64,000 bases of DNA from Streptomyces lichenis (GCF_023218175.1 NZ_JALPTH010000018.1:1-64000), one strand, 5' to 3'. Shown: positions 8,849-17,395, counted from the first letter of the stretch. Translations and numbers: made by a program. The notes: a model not told the origin generated them from the sequence alone.

Positions 8849-9508
8849 ATGCGTGCTCGCAAGCTCACCCTCGTCACCCTGGCCGCCGTCGCGGGCCTCT
8901 CGCTCACCGCCTGCCAGAACGACGACGGCGGCACGGCCCAGAGCCCCGCCTCCGGCACCCCCACCTCCGCGCCCGCCTCCGGCCCCTCCGACTCCCCCAC
9001 CACCTCCCCCTCCTCCGTAACTCCCTCCCCTTCCGGTGGCACAAGCTCCCCCGAGGCGGACTCCAGCGGTGGGAGCACGACCGGCAAGATCGGCAAGTGC
9101 CGCACCGACGAACTGGAGATCACCGCGCAGGACAGCACCATCGACGGTGACCGGGACGGCCTGGTCGCGGTGACCCTGAAGAACGGCGGCGGCCGGGACT
9201 GCTCCCTCTCCGCGTACGCGGGCGTCGACCTGAAGACCAACGCGGGGCCGCTGTCCGCGGAACGCACCGGCGAGAAGGCCGACCCGTACGTCCTCAAGGA
9301 CGGCAAGTCGGTGTCCTTCGCCGTCAGCTACCCGAAGAACGACTCGGGCGGCTCCGGCGTCCGTGTCACCGGCCTGGTGGTGACCCCGCCGGACGAGACC
9401 AAGTCGGTCACCCTCGACTGGCCGGGCGCCGCCACCCTGCCCGTGACCGAGGGCGGCGGCAACCCGGTCAAGCTCGGCCCCATCGGCAGCGCCGGCCAGG
9501 GCGACTGA
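8849..9508 (+). CDS. DUF4232 lipoprotein
   Basis: A 219-residue exported lipoprotein. ATG 8849 starts MRARKLTLVTLAAVAGLSLTAC, in which LTAC is a lipobox, so Cys22 would be lipidated and the protein anchored outside the membrane. A Ser/Thr/Pro-rich linker follows (residues 30-75), then a DUF4232 domain from KCRTDELEIT to SVTLDWPG (about 83-205). DUF4232 proteins are common in actinomycetes and have no settled function. The open frame extends farther upstream but without a signal sequence. Confidence 0.82.
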   Translation: MRARKLTLVTLAAVAGLSLTACQNDDGGTAQSPASGTPTSAPASGPSDSPTTSPSSVTPSPSGGTSSPEADSSGGSTTGKIGKCRTDELEITAQDSTIDGDRDGLVAVTLKNGGGRDCSLSAYAGVDLKTNAGPLSAERTGEKADPYVLKDGKSVSFAVSYPKNDSGGSGVRVTGLVVTPPDETKSVTLDWPGAATLPVTEGGGNPVKLGPIGSAGQGD

Positions 9509-9513
9509 CCCCT

Positions 9514-9936
9514 TCAGCCCCCGCCCTCCCCCTGGTGGAACTCACACCAGACGATCTTGCCGGGCGACCGCTCCCCCACACCCCAGCTGTCCGCCAGCGC
9601 GGCGACGAGCATCAACCCGCGCCCCGACTCGTCGCCCCGCCCGGCCTCCCGCTGCCGGACCTCACCGCCCCCGCTGTCGTGCACCTCCACGCGTACCACC
9701 CTGCTCCCCTCCGGCCGGAGCAGATGGAGCCGGAAGCCGCGGCCCGGCGGTACGCCGTGCAGCAGGGCGTTGGTCGCCAACTCGCTCACGCACAGCACGA
9801 TGTCGCCGGCGCGATCGCCCTTGATGCCCCAGGCGTCGAGCGCCTCGGTGGTGAAGCGGCGGGCGGCGGGGACGGACCGGCGCTCACGCCGGTAGAACGC
9901 CTCGCGACAGCAGGAAAGTTCGGGTTCGTGGATCAC
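9514..9936 (-). CDS. HATPase-type anti-sigma/regulatory ATP-binding protein
   Basis: About 140 residues from GTG 9936 (VIHEPELSCCREAF). It is a GHKL ATPase domain of the RsbW/SpoIIAB-like family (HATPase_c_2). The N-box is VLCVSELATNALLHG, and a G-box-like motif is SGRGLMLVAALADSWGV. Such small proteins pair with XRE and DUF397 genes in actinomycete WhiJ/AbaA-type loci and may bind or phosphorylate partners. The start is uncertain: the frame continues to 10062, but that would run through the inverted repeat at 9979-10007. It diverges from the XRE gene at 10050. Confidence 0.78.
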   Translation of the reverse strand: MIHEPELSCCREAFYRRERRSVPAARRFTTEALDAWGIKGDRAGDIVLCVSELATNALLHGVPPGRGFRLHLLRPEGSRVVRVEVHDSGGGEVRQREAGRGDESGRGLMLVAALADSWGVGERSPGKIVWCEFHQGEGGG

Positions 9937-9978
9937 GCCCTCACTGTCACCTTCGGTGCCTAGCCTGGGACAGCACGT

Positions 9979-10007
9979 CATCCCGTACAACGCGTTTGTA
10001 CGGGATG
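9979..10007. promoter_or_regulatory. Perfect 12-bp inverted repeat between divergent regulators
   Basis: CATCCCGTACAA and TTGTACGGGATG flank a 5-base CGCGT centre, all 12 arm positions matching. It lies 43 bases before each divergent start (9936 and 10050). The position and symmetry fit a dimer-binding operator, most simply that of the XRE protein encoded next to it. Confidence 0.6.
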
Positions 10008-10049
10008 AGAATGCGTCACGTACGCCGCCGGATGGGAAGAGGGCTGACC

Positions 10050-10913
10050 ATGCACTCCTCACGGAAGTCGGGCAAGCCCCCCAAGCCCACGAAGCCTCAG
10101 CAGAAGAGCGACAAGGTCACCTCCTGGCACCTCATCGGCGCCCAACTCGCGCAACTACGCCGCGCGGCCGGGCTGAGCCAGCCCAAACTGGCCGTCAAGC
10201 TCTCCATCTCCCCCGAGACGCTGGCGTCCATCGAGCAGGGCCGCCGCCCGCTCCGGATCGACCGCGCCCAGGAGCTGGACGACGTCCTCGGCACCAACGG
10301 CGTCCTGGCCGTCGGCGTCTCCCGCGTCCCCGCCAAGGAGCGCTACCCCGCCTTTGTCCAGGACTTCATCGAGCTGGAGGCCACCGCCCGAGCCCTCTCC
10401 TCGTACGAGTGTCAGGCCATCCCCGGCATCCTCCAAACCGACGCCTACGCCACCGCCCTCTTCAACTCCCGCTTCCCGCCCTACACCCCCGAGGAGCGGG
10501 AAGACCACCACTCCGACCGCATCGACCGCCGCAAGCTCTTCGATCGCGAGCCCACTCCCCCCACCATGAGCTTCATCATCGAGCAGTCCGTCCTCGACTG
10601 CGAGTTGGGCGGCGAGGAGGTCACCCGAGAGCAGATCCGCCACCTCCGCCGGATCGCCGACCTCCCCTACATCAGCCTCCAGATCATGCCGCGCAAGCGG
10701 CACACCCACGCCGGCCTGAACGGCCCCTTCGTCCTCCTGGAAACCGACGAGCACCAGCAGCTGGCCTACATCGAGGGCCAGCGGGTCAGCTTCCTGATCC
10801 AGGACCCCATCGAGGTCAGCATCCTCCAGCAGAAATATGGGATGCTGCGGTCCCAGGCCCTGAACACCGAGGACACCAAGGGCCTGCTGGACGATCTGGC
10901 AGGAGAGGCATGA
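10050..10913 (+). CDS. XRE family regulator with DUF5753 (WhiJ-like)
   Basis: A 287-residue DNA-binding protein. Residues 20-85 carry an XRE helix-turn-helix (LIGAQLAQLRRAAGLSQPKLAVKLSISPETLASIEQGRRP). The remainder is the DUF5753/Scr1-type domain (YECQAIPGILQTDAYATALF, FIIEQSVLDC, LQIMPRKRHTHAGLNGPFVLLE). This architecture defines the WhiJ-like regulators of Streptomyces, which work with DUF397 proteins and affect development or antibiotic production. ATG 10050 is chosen after GGAAGAGGG; an in-frame ATG at 9996 lies inside the inverted repeat. It overlaps the next gene by ATGA, so the two are translationally coupled. Confidence 0.85.
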   Translation: MHSSRKSGKPPKPTKPQQKSDKVTSWHLIGAQLAQLRRAAGLSQPKLAVKLSISPETLASIEQGRRPLRIDRAQELDDVLGTNGVLAVGVSRVPAKERYPAFVQDFIELEATARALSSYECQAIPGILQTDAYATALFNSRFPPYTPEEREDHHSDRIDRRKLFDREPTPPTMSFIIEQSVLDCELGGEEVTREQIRHLRRIADLPYISLQIMPRKRHTHAGLNGPFVLLETDEHQQLAYIEGQRVSFLIQDPIEVSILQQKYGMLRSQALNTEDTKGLLDDLAGEA

Positions 10914-11161
10914 CACCGGCACGTTCGTGGTTCAAGTCCAGCTACAGCGGCAGCGAGGGCGGAAACTGCATCGAAGTCGCCTACGACTGGCACAAGTCCA
11001 GCTTCAGCGGCGACGAGGGCGGCAATTGCGTCGAGGTGGCCGCCCACCCCAGCGCCATCCACGTCCGCGACTCCAAGGACCCGGCCGGCCCCATGCTCAC
11101 CCTCTCCCCCACCGCCTGGTCCGCCTTCCTCCCCCTCCCCTCGGCCCCACCCACCACCTGA
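10910..11161 (+). CDS. DUF397 protein with duplicated motif
   Basis: An 83-residue partner protein of the XRE regulator. ATG 10910 overlaps the upstream stop (ATGA), with AGGAGAGG immediately before. Two tandem DUF397 starts are visible: WFKSSYSGSEGGNCIEVA and WHKSSFSGDEGGNCVEVA. Only the second is followed by the normal IHVRDSKDP...LTLSPTAWSAFL ending. The first copy looks like a partial internal duplication. DUF397 proteins are usually about 60-70 residues and are thought to modulate the WhiJ-type repressor. Confidence 0.82.
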   Translation: MTPARSWFKSSYSGSEGGNCIEVAYDWHKSSFSGDEGGNCVEVAAHPSAIHVRDSKDPAGPMLTLSPTAWSAFLPLPSAPPTT

Positions 11162-11190
11162 GCGGCTACGCCTGCGAGGCACTGGACGAG

Positions 11191-11385
11191 GTGGCCGTCG
11201 CCGCGAAGACACGGCCGGCGGCCAAGGAGCTGATCCGCGCCCACAGCTACCGCCGCCTCCCGACCCGCCCCACCGGCACGGTCCCGCCCGAGGCGATCAA
11301 TGCCGCGCTCCCCGCGCCCGCCACGGTGCTCCACAAGCCGTTCACGGCCAAGACCCCCTGGCTCCAGGCGCCCGCCCCGCAGTAA
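11191..11385 (+). pseudogene. Possible coding remnant after the DUF397 gene
   Basis: A frame immediately after the DUF397 stop reads sensibly (GYACEALDEVAVAAKTRPAAKELIRAHS...) and ends in TAA at 11385. The first in-frame GTG is at 11191, with no convincing ribosome site. It may be the tail of a gene whose front was lost, or an unusual small protein. I do not recognise it. Confidence 0.25.
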
Positions 11386-11458
11386 GCCGAGCGCCCGCCC
11401 CGAGACAGGTTGGGCGGACCCCGAAGCAGGCCGGGCGCCCGCTCCCTCCCCCGCCCCG

Positions 11459-11872
11459 TCAACGCTCGGCGGCCTCCACCGCCTGCTTGATCCCGCTCAG
11501 CGCCTCCTCCAGGCCGTGGTCCACCTGCTGCCCCTCGGTCACGTCCGTGTGCAGCTCCACACTGAGCCGCGAACTGTCGGCCGAGTCCCCCGCCTCCACA
11601 TGCAGCCGCCCCCGATAGTCATGCGGCCCCGGCGCCCCCCACTCCAGGCTCTTGCCCTCCTCCACCACTCGGATCCACGCCTCGCTGGTCACGTCCTGCT
11701 CGGGCGCGTCCGGCGGGTCGATGTGCGCGGTCACCGTCACCCGGTCACCCCCGTGCGGGCGCGCCGAGGTCAGCCGGGGCATATAGTGCGGCAGGTTCTG
11801 CACGTCGGACAGGTACGCGAACAGCCGCTCGGGCCGTACCGCCACCATGATCGAGTTGTCGTAGTCACCCAT
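11459..11872 (-). CDS. SRPBCC (polyketide cyclase/dehydrase-like) protein
   Basis: A 137-residue protein of the START/SRPBCC helix-grip fold: SIMVAVRPERLFAYLSDVQNLPHYMPRLTSAR at the front, a central beta-sheet with VTSEAWIRVVEEGKSLEWG, and the C-terminal helix VDHGLEEALSGIKQAVEAAE. Members bind hydrophobic ligands; the ligand here is unknown. ATG 11872 is used because MGDYDNSIMV is the family start; the longer frame runs into the CRISPR array. It is the last ordinary gene before the CRISPR-Cas block. Confidence 0.75.
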   Translation of the reverse strand: MGDYDNSIMVAVRPERLFAYLSDVQNLPHYMPRLTSARPHGGDRVTVTAHIDPPDAPEQDVTSEAWIRVVEEGKSLEWGAPGPHDYRGRLHVEAGDSADSSRLSVELHTDVTEGQQVDHGLEEALSGIKQAVEAAER

Positions 11873-12000
11873 GCCACGTCGTGTCCCCACCCGCCCCTCC
11901 CGCCAAAACGGATTCACCCCCACCATCCCCCAACCGGTCCCGCCCACCACGACGGCGACTACGGACCCGGCCGGGCTCCCTCCCCACTGGCGGAGCGGAG

Positions 12001-13004
12001 TGAGGCAGCCCCGCGTGCGCGGGGAGCAGCGGATGACGGCGGTGAGAGTGTTCTTCTGCGGGGGGTCATCCCCGCGCGCGGGGAGCAGTCCCACTCCTGG
12101 ATTCTCCAAGTCCCCGTCCAGGGGTCATCCCCGCGTGCACGGGGAGCAGTACACCGTCATAGTCTGCATGCCGCGCCGTCCAGGGGTCATCCCCGCGTGC
12201 GCGGGGAGCAGTTCACGGCCTTCTCGACCTCATACCGGTTGGTGGGGTCATCCCCGCGTGCGCGGGGAGCAGAGGTTGAGGCGGTGACCAGGTTCCTCGA
12301 CGCCGGGGTCATCCCCGCGTGCGCGGGGAGCAGCTCCAGGATCGCCCGGAGGTGCTGCTGGCTTCGGGGTCATCCCCGCGTGCGCGGGGAGCAGAGGGCG
12401 ACCCGGTGTACGGATGCTCCCGCGTAGGGGTCATCCCCGCGTGCGCGGGGAGCAGACGATGAACGAGGCGACCGGCTTGATCACCGAGGGGTCATCCCCG
12501 CGTGCGCGGGGAGCAGTCGGTGCGCTGCTGGACGCTGGCGAGGGTGTGGGGGTCATCCCCGCGTGCGCGGGGAGCAGCGATCACCGCATCTCCTCTGCCT
12601 TCTCGATCAGGGGTCATCCCCGCGTGCGCGGGGAGCAGTAGCGCCCCACGTTGATGGCCCCGCTGCCCCAGGGGTCATCCCCGCGTGCGCGGGGAGCAGA
12701 GTCCGGAGACGTTTGTCGCTTCAACCCCCGGGGGGTCATCCCCGCGTGCGCGGGGAGCAGATCGAAGGACGTAGCCTGTCCCGCCTTGAGGCGGGGTCAT
12801 CCCCGCGTGCGCGGGGAGCAGTAGCTGGCGCCCGCCTGCCGGCGGATGAGGTCGGGGTCATCCCCGCGTGCGCGGGGAGCAGATGCCGGGGGCCTCGGAC
12901 CGCTCGATGGACGGGGGGTCATCCCCGCGTGCGCGGGGAGCAGAGCTCGCGGCCGTCGATCTCGCACACCGTCCGGGGGTCATCCCCGCGTGCGCGGGGA
13001 GCAG
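12001..13004 (-). CRISPR. CRISPR array 1, type I-E, 17 repeats
   Basis: Seventeen 29-nt repeats with 16 spacers, almost all 32 nt (61-nt period from 12183 onward). On the crRNA (minus) strand each repeat begins CTGCTCCCCGCGCACGCGGG and ends GATGACCCC; the palindromic CCCCGC...GCGGGG is the I-E hairpin. The left end decays. The repeat at 12001-12029 has lost the GTCAT end, the one at 12062-12088 lacks two bases, and the one at 12121-12149 has GCAC for GCGC. Terminal decay marks the old, leader-distal end, so the leader lies on the right, next to cas2. Several spacers have an open frame, for example 12944-12975, which reads RTVCEIDGREL on the minus strand. Confidence 0.97.
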
Positions 13005-13103
13005 ACTGCGCGACCTGGGACTTTAGTGGGGGCGCAGGGGGTTTTCCATGACTTTCATCGATTCCGGCAAAAGGCACATGACGGGCATAAGTGGGCTCTC
13101 TGG
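13005..13103 (-). promoter_or_regulatory. Leader of CRISPR array 1
   Basis: A 99-bp interval between the cas2 stop and the first repeat, less GC-rich than its surroundings. On the minus strand it carries GAAAGT (13051-13056) and TAAA. Directly beside the first repeat is CCCAGGTCGCGCAG (13006-13019). All three recur at the same spacing in front of array 2. It should drive pre-crRNA transcription and hold the spacer-acquisition site. Confidence 0.7.
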
Positions 13104-13463
13104 TTAGCGGCCGAAGCGGCGGCGTTTGGCGACTCGGCTCCAGCCCTTGGGTGGGGGTGAGGGGGTGGGGAGGGTCGAAGTCGGAGTGTTGGGGTTGGGG
13201 CGGCGGATGAGGGTGACGCCCTCGTGGTCGACGGGGTGCCAGGCGTGGTCGTAGGTGCGGAAGGTGAAGCCCTGTTCGTTGTCGGTGGTGTGGGCGAGGA
13301 GGGCGCGGCCCTGGTTGGCGTACTGGCGGACCTCGTCCCAGAGCACGTCGTGGACACGGGCGGAGGGGTTGCCGATGAAGACTCCGGCGGAGATCTCCAG
13401 GAGCCAGCGGGTGAGGAAGCCGCGTAGGCCGGCCGGGCAGTTGGTGAGGACGATGACGGTCAC
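13104..13463 (-). CDS. cas2: CRISPR-associated endoribonuclease-fold protein Cas2e
   Basis: A 119-residue Cas2 of the I-E type. With Cas1 it forms the integrase that inserts new spacers. It opens VTVIVLTNCPAGLRGFLTRWLLEISAGVFIGN, the characteristic I-E Cas2 start, and continues with VRQYANQGRALLAHTTDNEQGFTFRTYDH. The C-terminal tail after VTLIRRP is Pro/Thr-rich and then basic (WSRVAKRRRFGR), longer than the core fold needs. The GTG start at 13463 overlaps the cas1 stop (GTGA). Last gene of the operon, facing the leader of array 1. Confidence 0.95.
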   Translation of the reverse strand: MTVIVLTNCPAGLRGFLTRWLLEISAGVFIGNPSARVHDVLWDEVRQYANQGRALLAHTTDNEQGFTFRTYDHAWHPVDHEGVTLIRRPNPNTPTSTLPTPSPPPKGWSRVAKRRRFGR

Positions 13464-14443
13464 CAGGTGATCTCCTCGTAGCCGTCCGGGCCATCGTGGT
13501 TGAAGCCGGAGCGGACGTGGTGGCCGCCGTCGGACTGGAGGGTGACGACGTCGGTGTCGGAGGAAGAGGAGGGATAGGGGGAGGAAGAGTCGGGCGGTGC
13601 TTCGGGGAGGAGAAGGCGTTTGATGTCGTCCACGCAGCGGTTGAGCAGGGCCGTCTCGTTGATGCGGTCGCGGAGGGCGCGGCGGGTGCGGGGGCCGGCG
13701 TCCTCCTCGCCCTCGGCGGCCACGTCGAAGGCGACCGGGATACCGATCCCGGTCTTGTAGAGGTCGGCGATGTCCATCACGAAGGACAGTTCATGGCCGG
13801 AGTGGACGAAGCCGAGGGCCGGGCTGCAGCCGAGGGAGGCGACGACGGCCTGGGCGATGCCGTACATGCACTGCGCGGCCGCGGTGATGGTCTGGTTGAC
13901 CGGGTCTCCGGCCGAGAAGTCGCCGGGGACATAGCGGCGACCGCGCCAGGGGACGCCGGTTCGGGCGGACTCGGCCCGGTAGCAGGCCTTCATGCGGCGG
14001 CCCTCGCGGCCGAGGAGTTCCTGGCGGGTGAGGCCGGAGGGGTCCTCGTCGGGGAAGCGCAGCCGGTACATCTCGCGGGCCACGGCCAGGCGGCTGCGCG
14101 GGTTGGCCCACTGGCGGGCCTGCGCCTCCATCAGGGCGGACGAGCGGGTGAGGGCGCGCCCGCCCGCGTAGTAGCGGACGCCCTGCTCCCCCACCCAGCA
14201 GACCGCCGCGCCGGTCTCGCCGAGGACGGTCATGGCCTGGTGGGTGATGCGGGTGCCGGGTCCCAAGAGGAGGGTGCCGATGGTGGCGGAAGGGATGTGG
14301 GTGGTGCCCTCGGCGTCCTGCGCGGTGATGGCGTTGTCGTCGCGGTGGACGGTGCAGCGCTCCAGGTAGATGAAGGAGAGCCGGTCGCCGGTGCGGGTGA
14401 GCTGGCGGGGGGTGAGGGCGGCGCGGGTGGAGATGGTGGGCAT
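13460..14443 (-). CDS. cas1: CRISPR integrase Cas1e
   Basis: A 327-residue Cas1 of subtype I-E, the catalytic subunit of the Cas1-Cas2 spacer integrase. The start MPTISTRAALTPRQLTRTGDRLSFIYLERCTVHRDDNAI is typical of Cas1e; ATG 14443 follows a short AGGCG. The metal-binding region shows MEAQARQW, then VHSGHELSFVMDIADLYK with the conserved His and Asp. QTITAAAQCMYGIAQAVVASLGCSPALGF is the family helix before it. The C-terminus carries a Ser-rich tail (PPDSSSPYPSSSSDTD) beyond the conserved core. The upstream open frame runs into cas6e and is not coding. Confidence 0.95.
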   Translation of the reverse strand: MPTISTRAALTPRQLTRTGDRLSFIYLERCTVHRDDNAITAQDAEGTTHIPSATIGTLLLGPGTRITHQAMTVLGETGAAVCWVGEQGVRYYAGGRALTRSSALMEAQARQWANPRSRLAVAREMYRLRFPDEDPSGLTRQELLGREGRRMKACYRAESARTGVPWRGRRYVPGDFSAGDPVNQTITAAAQCMYGIAQAVVASLGCSPALGFVHSGHELSFVMDIADLYKTGIGIPVAFDVAAEGEEDAGPRTRRALRDRINETALLNRCVDDIKRLLLPEAPPDSSSPYPSSSSDTDVVTLQSDGGHHVRSGFNHDGPDGYEEITW

Positions 14444-14451
14444 GGTGGCGC

Positions 14452-15300
14452 CTACAGGGGTCGGGTGAGGGCGGGGGGTGCGGGGGCGGGGTGAGGAAGG
14501 GGGGCCAGGGTGAGCAGGCCGCAGCCGTAGGCCCTGGCGCGGCCGAGTCCCTGGGTGAGGGTGCGGCGCAGGGCCTCGGGGTCGGTGATCTCCAGACGGC
14601 CGTCGAAGGTGGCGGTGACCAGGGTGACGGGGCGCGGGGTGCGGCCTTGGCGGGGATTGGGGGGATTGGAGGGGGTGGCGGTGCCGCCGTCGGTCGGGGC
14701 CTTGGTGAAGGAGAGGTTCTGCTTGTCGGTGACGGTGAGTTCGTAGCGGTCGCCGTGGTGGGGGTGACCGCGATGGGTGGTGCCTTCGGGCAGGAGGCGG
14801 CGGTCGGCGGGCTTCTGGAGGATGCGGAAGCCGCACCGGTCCTGGCGGTCGAGCAGCCAGCCCATCTGGTGGTGAGGGGTGAGGTGCGCGGTGCGCTTGG
14901 TCGGCTCGCCGTCCTTGCGGCGGATGTAGTGGATCGGGTTGGCGGTGAGGCGGAACGCCCAGCGATCGCCGGTGGAGAGGCGGGCCAGGAGGGGGTCGTA
15001 GTCCTTGGTCTGCCAGCCGGGGGTGGTGGGATCGGCGGCGGCCGCGGCGGGCCAGCCGGCCTGTTCCACCAGGTGGGTCAGGTCCGGGCGGGCCGGGCTG
15101 ACGACGTACAGATGCACCTCGGCGCGGGTGGTGAGGTCGAGGCGCCAGAGGACACGGGGGTCCTGGGGGCCGGGGGGCGCGTCGGTCGGGAGGAGGGCGG
15201 GGAAGGAGGACATCACGGCCGCGTGCATGGCTTGGGGTGAGGCGAGCAGGCGGCGCGCGCCGGGACGGCCGGTGTTGATGCGGAAGCGGGTCAGGAACAT
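14452..15300 (-). CDS. cas6e: CRISPR RNA endoribonuclease Cas6e (CasE)
   Basis: A 282-residue crRNA-processing ribonuclease that cuts pre-crRNA at the repeat hairpin and stays bound in Cascade. The N-terminus MFLTRFRINTGRPGARRLLASPQAMHAAVMSSFP carries the conserved catalytic-region His (about His26). The C-terminus has the Gly-rich RNA-binding loop GLGRARAYGCGLLTLAPLP. Between them, WAFRLTANPIHYIRR is a family marker. A Pro/Thr-rich insert (TDGGTATPSNPPNPRQGRTPRP) lies near residue 225. ATG 15300 overlaps the cas5 stop by one base. Confidence 0.93.
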   Translation of the reverse strand: MFLTRFRINTGRPGARRLLASPQAMHAAVMSSFPALLPTDAPPGPQDPRVLWRLDLTTRAEVHLYVVSPARPDLTHLVEQAGWPAAAAADPTTPGWQTKDYDPLLARLSTGDRWAFRLTANPIHYIRRKDGEPTKRTAHLTPHHQMGWLLDRQDRCGFRILQKPADRRLLPEGTTHRGHPHHGDRYELTVTDKQNLSFTKAPTDGGTATPSNPPNPRQGRTPRPVTLVTATFDGRLEITDPEALRRTLTQGLGRARAYGCGLLTLAPLPHPAPAPPALTRPL

Positions 15301-16172
15301 CAGTCGGTCTCTTCCTCGGAGGCGTCCGGGACGGACTGCGGCGGATCCGTGTAGGCGTCTTCGAAGGCGTCGAACGGGTCGTGGCGACGAAGGGTAGGGG
15401 AGGCGGCGGTACGGGGGGTGGGGGTGCGGGCGTTCGGGTTGGGGACGACTGCCTGGTCCCGGACGACGGTGCGCAGAGTGTGCAGCCGGTGGGCGGCGGA
15501 GAAGCTGAGCGGCTGGTCGCGCCAGGTGTCGGGTGGGTGGGAGGCAGGGGCGGGCTCGGCCGGGGTGGCGGTGGCCTCGCGGAGGACTTCCAGGGGGACG
15601 GTGGGCTGGTCGCGGTGGCGCTTGCGGTACCAGGGGGATGCTTGCCAGGGGGTGGAGTCGAGGGCGTCCTGGATCGTGGTGCCCTGGTGGAGGGCGATAT
15701 CGACGGGGTGGGACGGTGGGCAGGAGCGGCGGCCGAGGAACGGGGGGTAGACCGGGTCGCGTACGGCGGCGTGCAGGGTGGTGAGGAGGGCGGAGTCGCC
15801 CTCGACGGCGGCGACGAAGACGGCGTCCGCGAGGTAGAAGCGTTCGGTGAGTGGCATGGACTTGCCGCTCACCCCGTGGTGGGCGGTGTGGAAGTCCCGC
15901 AACCGCTCGCCCGGTTGGTCGACGCGTACGCCGAAGCGCAACGCGGCCAGTGGGGCGAGTCGTTCGTCGTCGCCCCGCTCGATGCCCGCAGCGGCGGCGA
16001 GCAGGCCGATGACGCCGCTCTTGGTGGGGGCCGATTCGGTGGTGCGCCGGGTGAACCGGGCCGAGGAGCCCCAGGACTGGAGGGGTCCGGCCAGGCGGAG
16101 GGTGAGCACGGCGGGAGGGGTGGTGCCGGGGTGGGCGGCTGGGGGCTTCCGGGTGGGGTGGGGGGTGGTCAC
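15300..16172 (-). CDS. cas5e: Cascade subunit Cas5e (CasD)
   Basis: A 290-residue Cascade subunit that caps the 5' handle of the crRNA. The hallmark is LTLRLAGPLQSWGSSARFTRRTTESAPTKSGVIGLLAAAAGIERGDD. It is followed by FGVRVDQPGERLRDFHTAHH and YLADAVFVAAVEGD. The GTG start at 16172 overlaps the cas7 stop (GTGA); the reading frame continues upstream inside cas7 but only as a shadow. A 20-residue Thr/His/Pro-rich stretch precedes the core. Confidence 0.93.
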   Translation of the reverse strand: MTTPHPTRKPPAAHPGTTPPAVLTLRLAGPLQSWGSSARFTRRTTESAPTKSGVIGLLAAAAGIERGDDERLAPLAALRFGVRVDQPGERLRDFHTAHHGVSGKSMPLTERFYLADAVFVAAVEGDSALLTTLHAAVRDPVYPPFLGRRSCPPSHPVDIALHQGTTIQDALDSTPWQASPWYRKRHRDQPTVPLEVLREATATPAEPAPASHPPDTWRDQPLSFSAAHRLHTLRTVVRDQAVVPNPNARTPTPRTAASPTLRRHDPFDAFEDAYTDPPQSVPDASEEETD

Positions 16173-17395
16173 GCGGGCTTCTCCAGGTGCTCGGCCACCG
16201 CCTGGCCGACCGCGGTGATCAGTTCGGGCAGACTCTCGGCCTCGGTGCCGAGATCGGCGAGCTTCCGGGTGTTCGGGCCGACGCGGAGGACCCAGGTGAG
16301 GGTCGAATCCTGGTCGCCGTAGGCCCGTTCGATGTCGGGAACGTACGCGGCGAGGCGGTCGGACGCCTCCCGGACATGGCCGCCCTGGTCGCCCCGTACC
16401 GGTTCTTCGAAGGCCGAGACGAAGCTGACCGGCCGGGTGGTGCGGAGCTTGACGATCACCGCGTCGGGGAGGGTGTGGTGCCCAAAGGTGTTGATCTTGC
16501 CGGTGGGGAGGGAGGCGGTGAAGCCGTGGACGAAGGCCTCCACCGCCCGGCGTACCGGGTCGGTGCGCGGTTCGTCCTCGCGCAGGCCGTCGCCGAGGGT
16601 GGTGGCGAGCTGGTGGACGCCGAGGGCCGCGTACCGGTAGAGGGTGGCGGAGTTGAAGTCGACGGTGCCGATCATGCCGGCGCCGGTCTCCTCGTCGGTG
16701 TTCTCGTCGTCCACGGCGGTGTAGTAGTCGGACTCGTTCTCGACCCGGTGGACGCTGATGGCGTGGGCGACCTGGACCGCGGCGTCCACATTGAAGTCGG
16801 CGGCGTCGGCGACCATGCGGCCGAAGAGGGCGATGTCGACCGAGTGCCGGGAGTCGGCGAGCTGCTTGGCCTCGTCCCTGCTCTTCTTGTCCGAGAGGAG
16901 GGCCGACGGGTCGGCGGCGGCGCCTGCGGCCAGCCGCGCCAGGCCATCGAGCTGGCGGGCGCTGAGGAAGACCAGGTACTTGGACTGGGGGGCGGGGTCC
17001 TTCTCCTCCTCGGTGGCCGCCGGCTGCGCGGCTCCCTTCGCCGCCTTGGCGCCCCGGGTCTTGCGCTGCGGGACCTCCGTCTTGAGGCCGATGGCCTGGA
17101 TGGTCCGGTCGGCGAGCTGGAGGGCCGCGGCCTCGGGGATGGCGGGATCGAGGCCGGTGATCCGCTCGGCGAGCAGCTCCACGACCTTCTTGGTCCGCAC
17201 GCCCAGCTCGCTCGGGTCGAGCAGATGCTCGTCGCGGAAGTACTCGCGGGTGGCCCGCTTCCACGCCTGGCTGGAAACCCGGGCGCGCGGTACGCCCCCG
17301 TACACCGCGGACTTCGGGGCGCCGGTGTCGTCGCGGTTGAGGTTGCTGGGCGGGACGGTCTGCAGGGCGTGCACGTCCAGGAAGATGCGGTTCAC
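16169..17395 (-). CDS. cas7e: Cascade backbone subunit Cas7e (CasC)
   Basis: A 408-residue RAMP protein that polymerises along the crRNA as the Cascade backbone. It opens VNRIFLDVHALQTVPPSNLNRDDTGAPKSAVYGGVPRARVSSQAWKRATREYF, the diagnostic Cas7/Cse4 motif. It also shows DIALFGRMVADAADFNVDAAVQVAHAISVH and FNSATLYRYAALGVHQL. A Lys/Ala/Glu-rich insert near residue 115-140 (RGAKAAKGAAQPAATEEEKD) is probably a surface loop. GTG 17395 is chosen for AAGGA upstream and the fit to the family start. Confidence 0.95.
   Translation of the reverse strand: MNRIFLDVHALQTVPPSNLNRDDTGAPKSAVYGGVPRARVSSQAWKRATREYFRDEHLLDPSELGVRTKKVVELLAERITGLDPAIPEAAALQLADRTIQAIGLKTEVPQRKTRGAKAAKGAAQPAATEEEKDPAPQSKYLVFLSARQLDGLARLAAGAAADPSALLSDKKSRDEAKQLADSRHSVDIALFGRMVADAADFNVDAAVQVAHAISVHRVENESDYYTAVDDENTDEETGAGMIGTVDFNSATLYRYAALGVHQLATTLGDGLREDEPRTDPVRRAVEAFVHGFTASLPTGKINTFGHHTLPDAVIVKLRTTRPVSFVSAFEEPVRGDQGGHVREASDRLAAYVPDIERAYGDQDSTLTWVLRVGPNTRKLADLGTEAESLPELITAVGQAVAEHLEKPA

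Noticed and set aside
12001..13051. Several plus-strand frames with repeated ARGAV/VIPACAGSS blocks
   Set aside because: They are translations of CRISPR repeats, not proteins.
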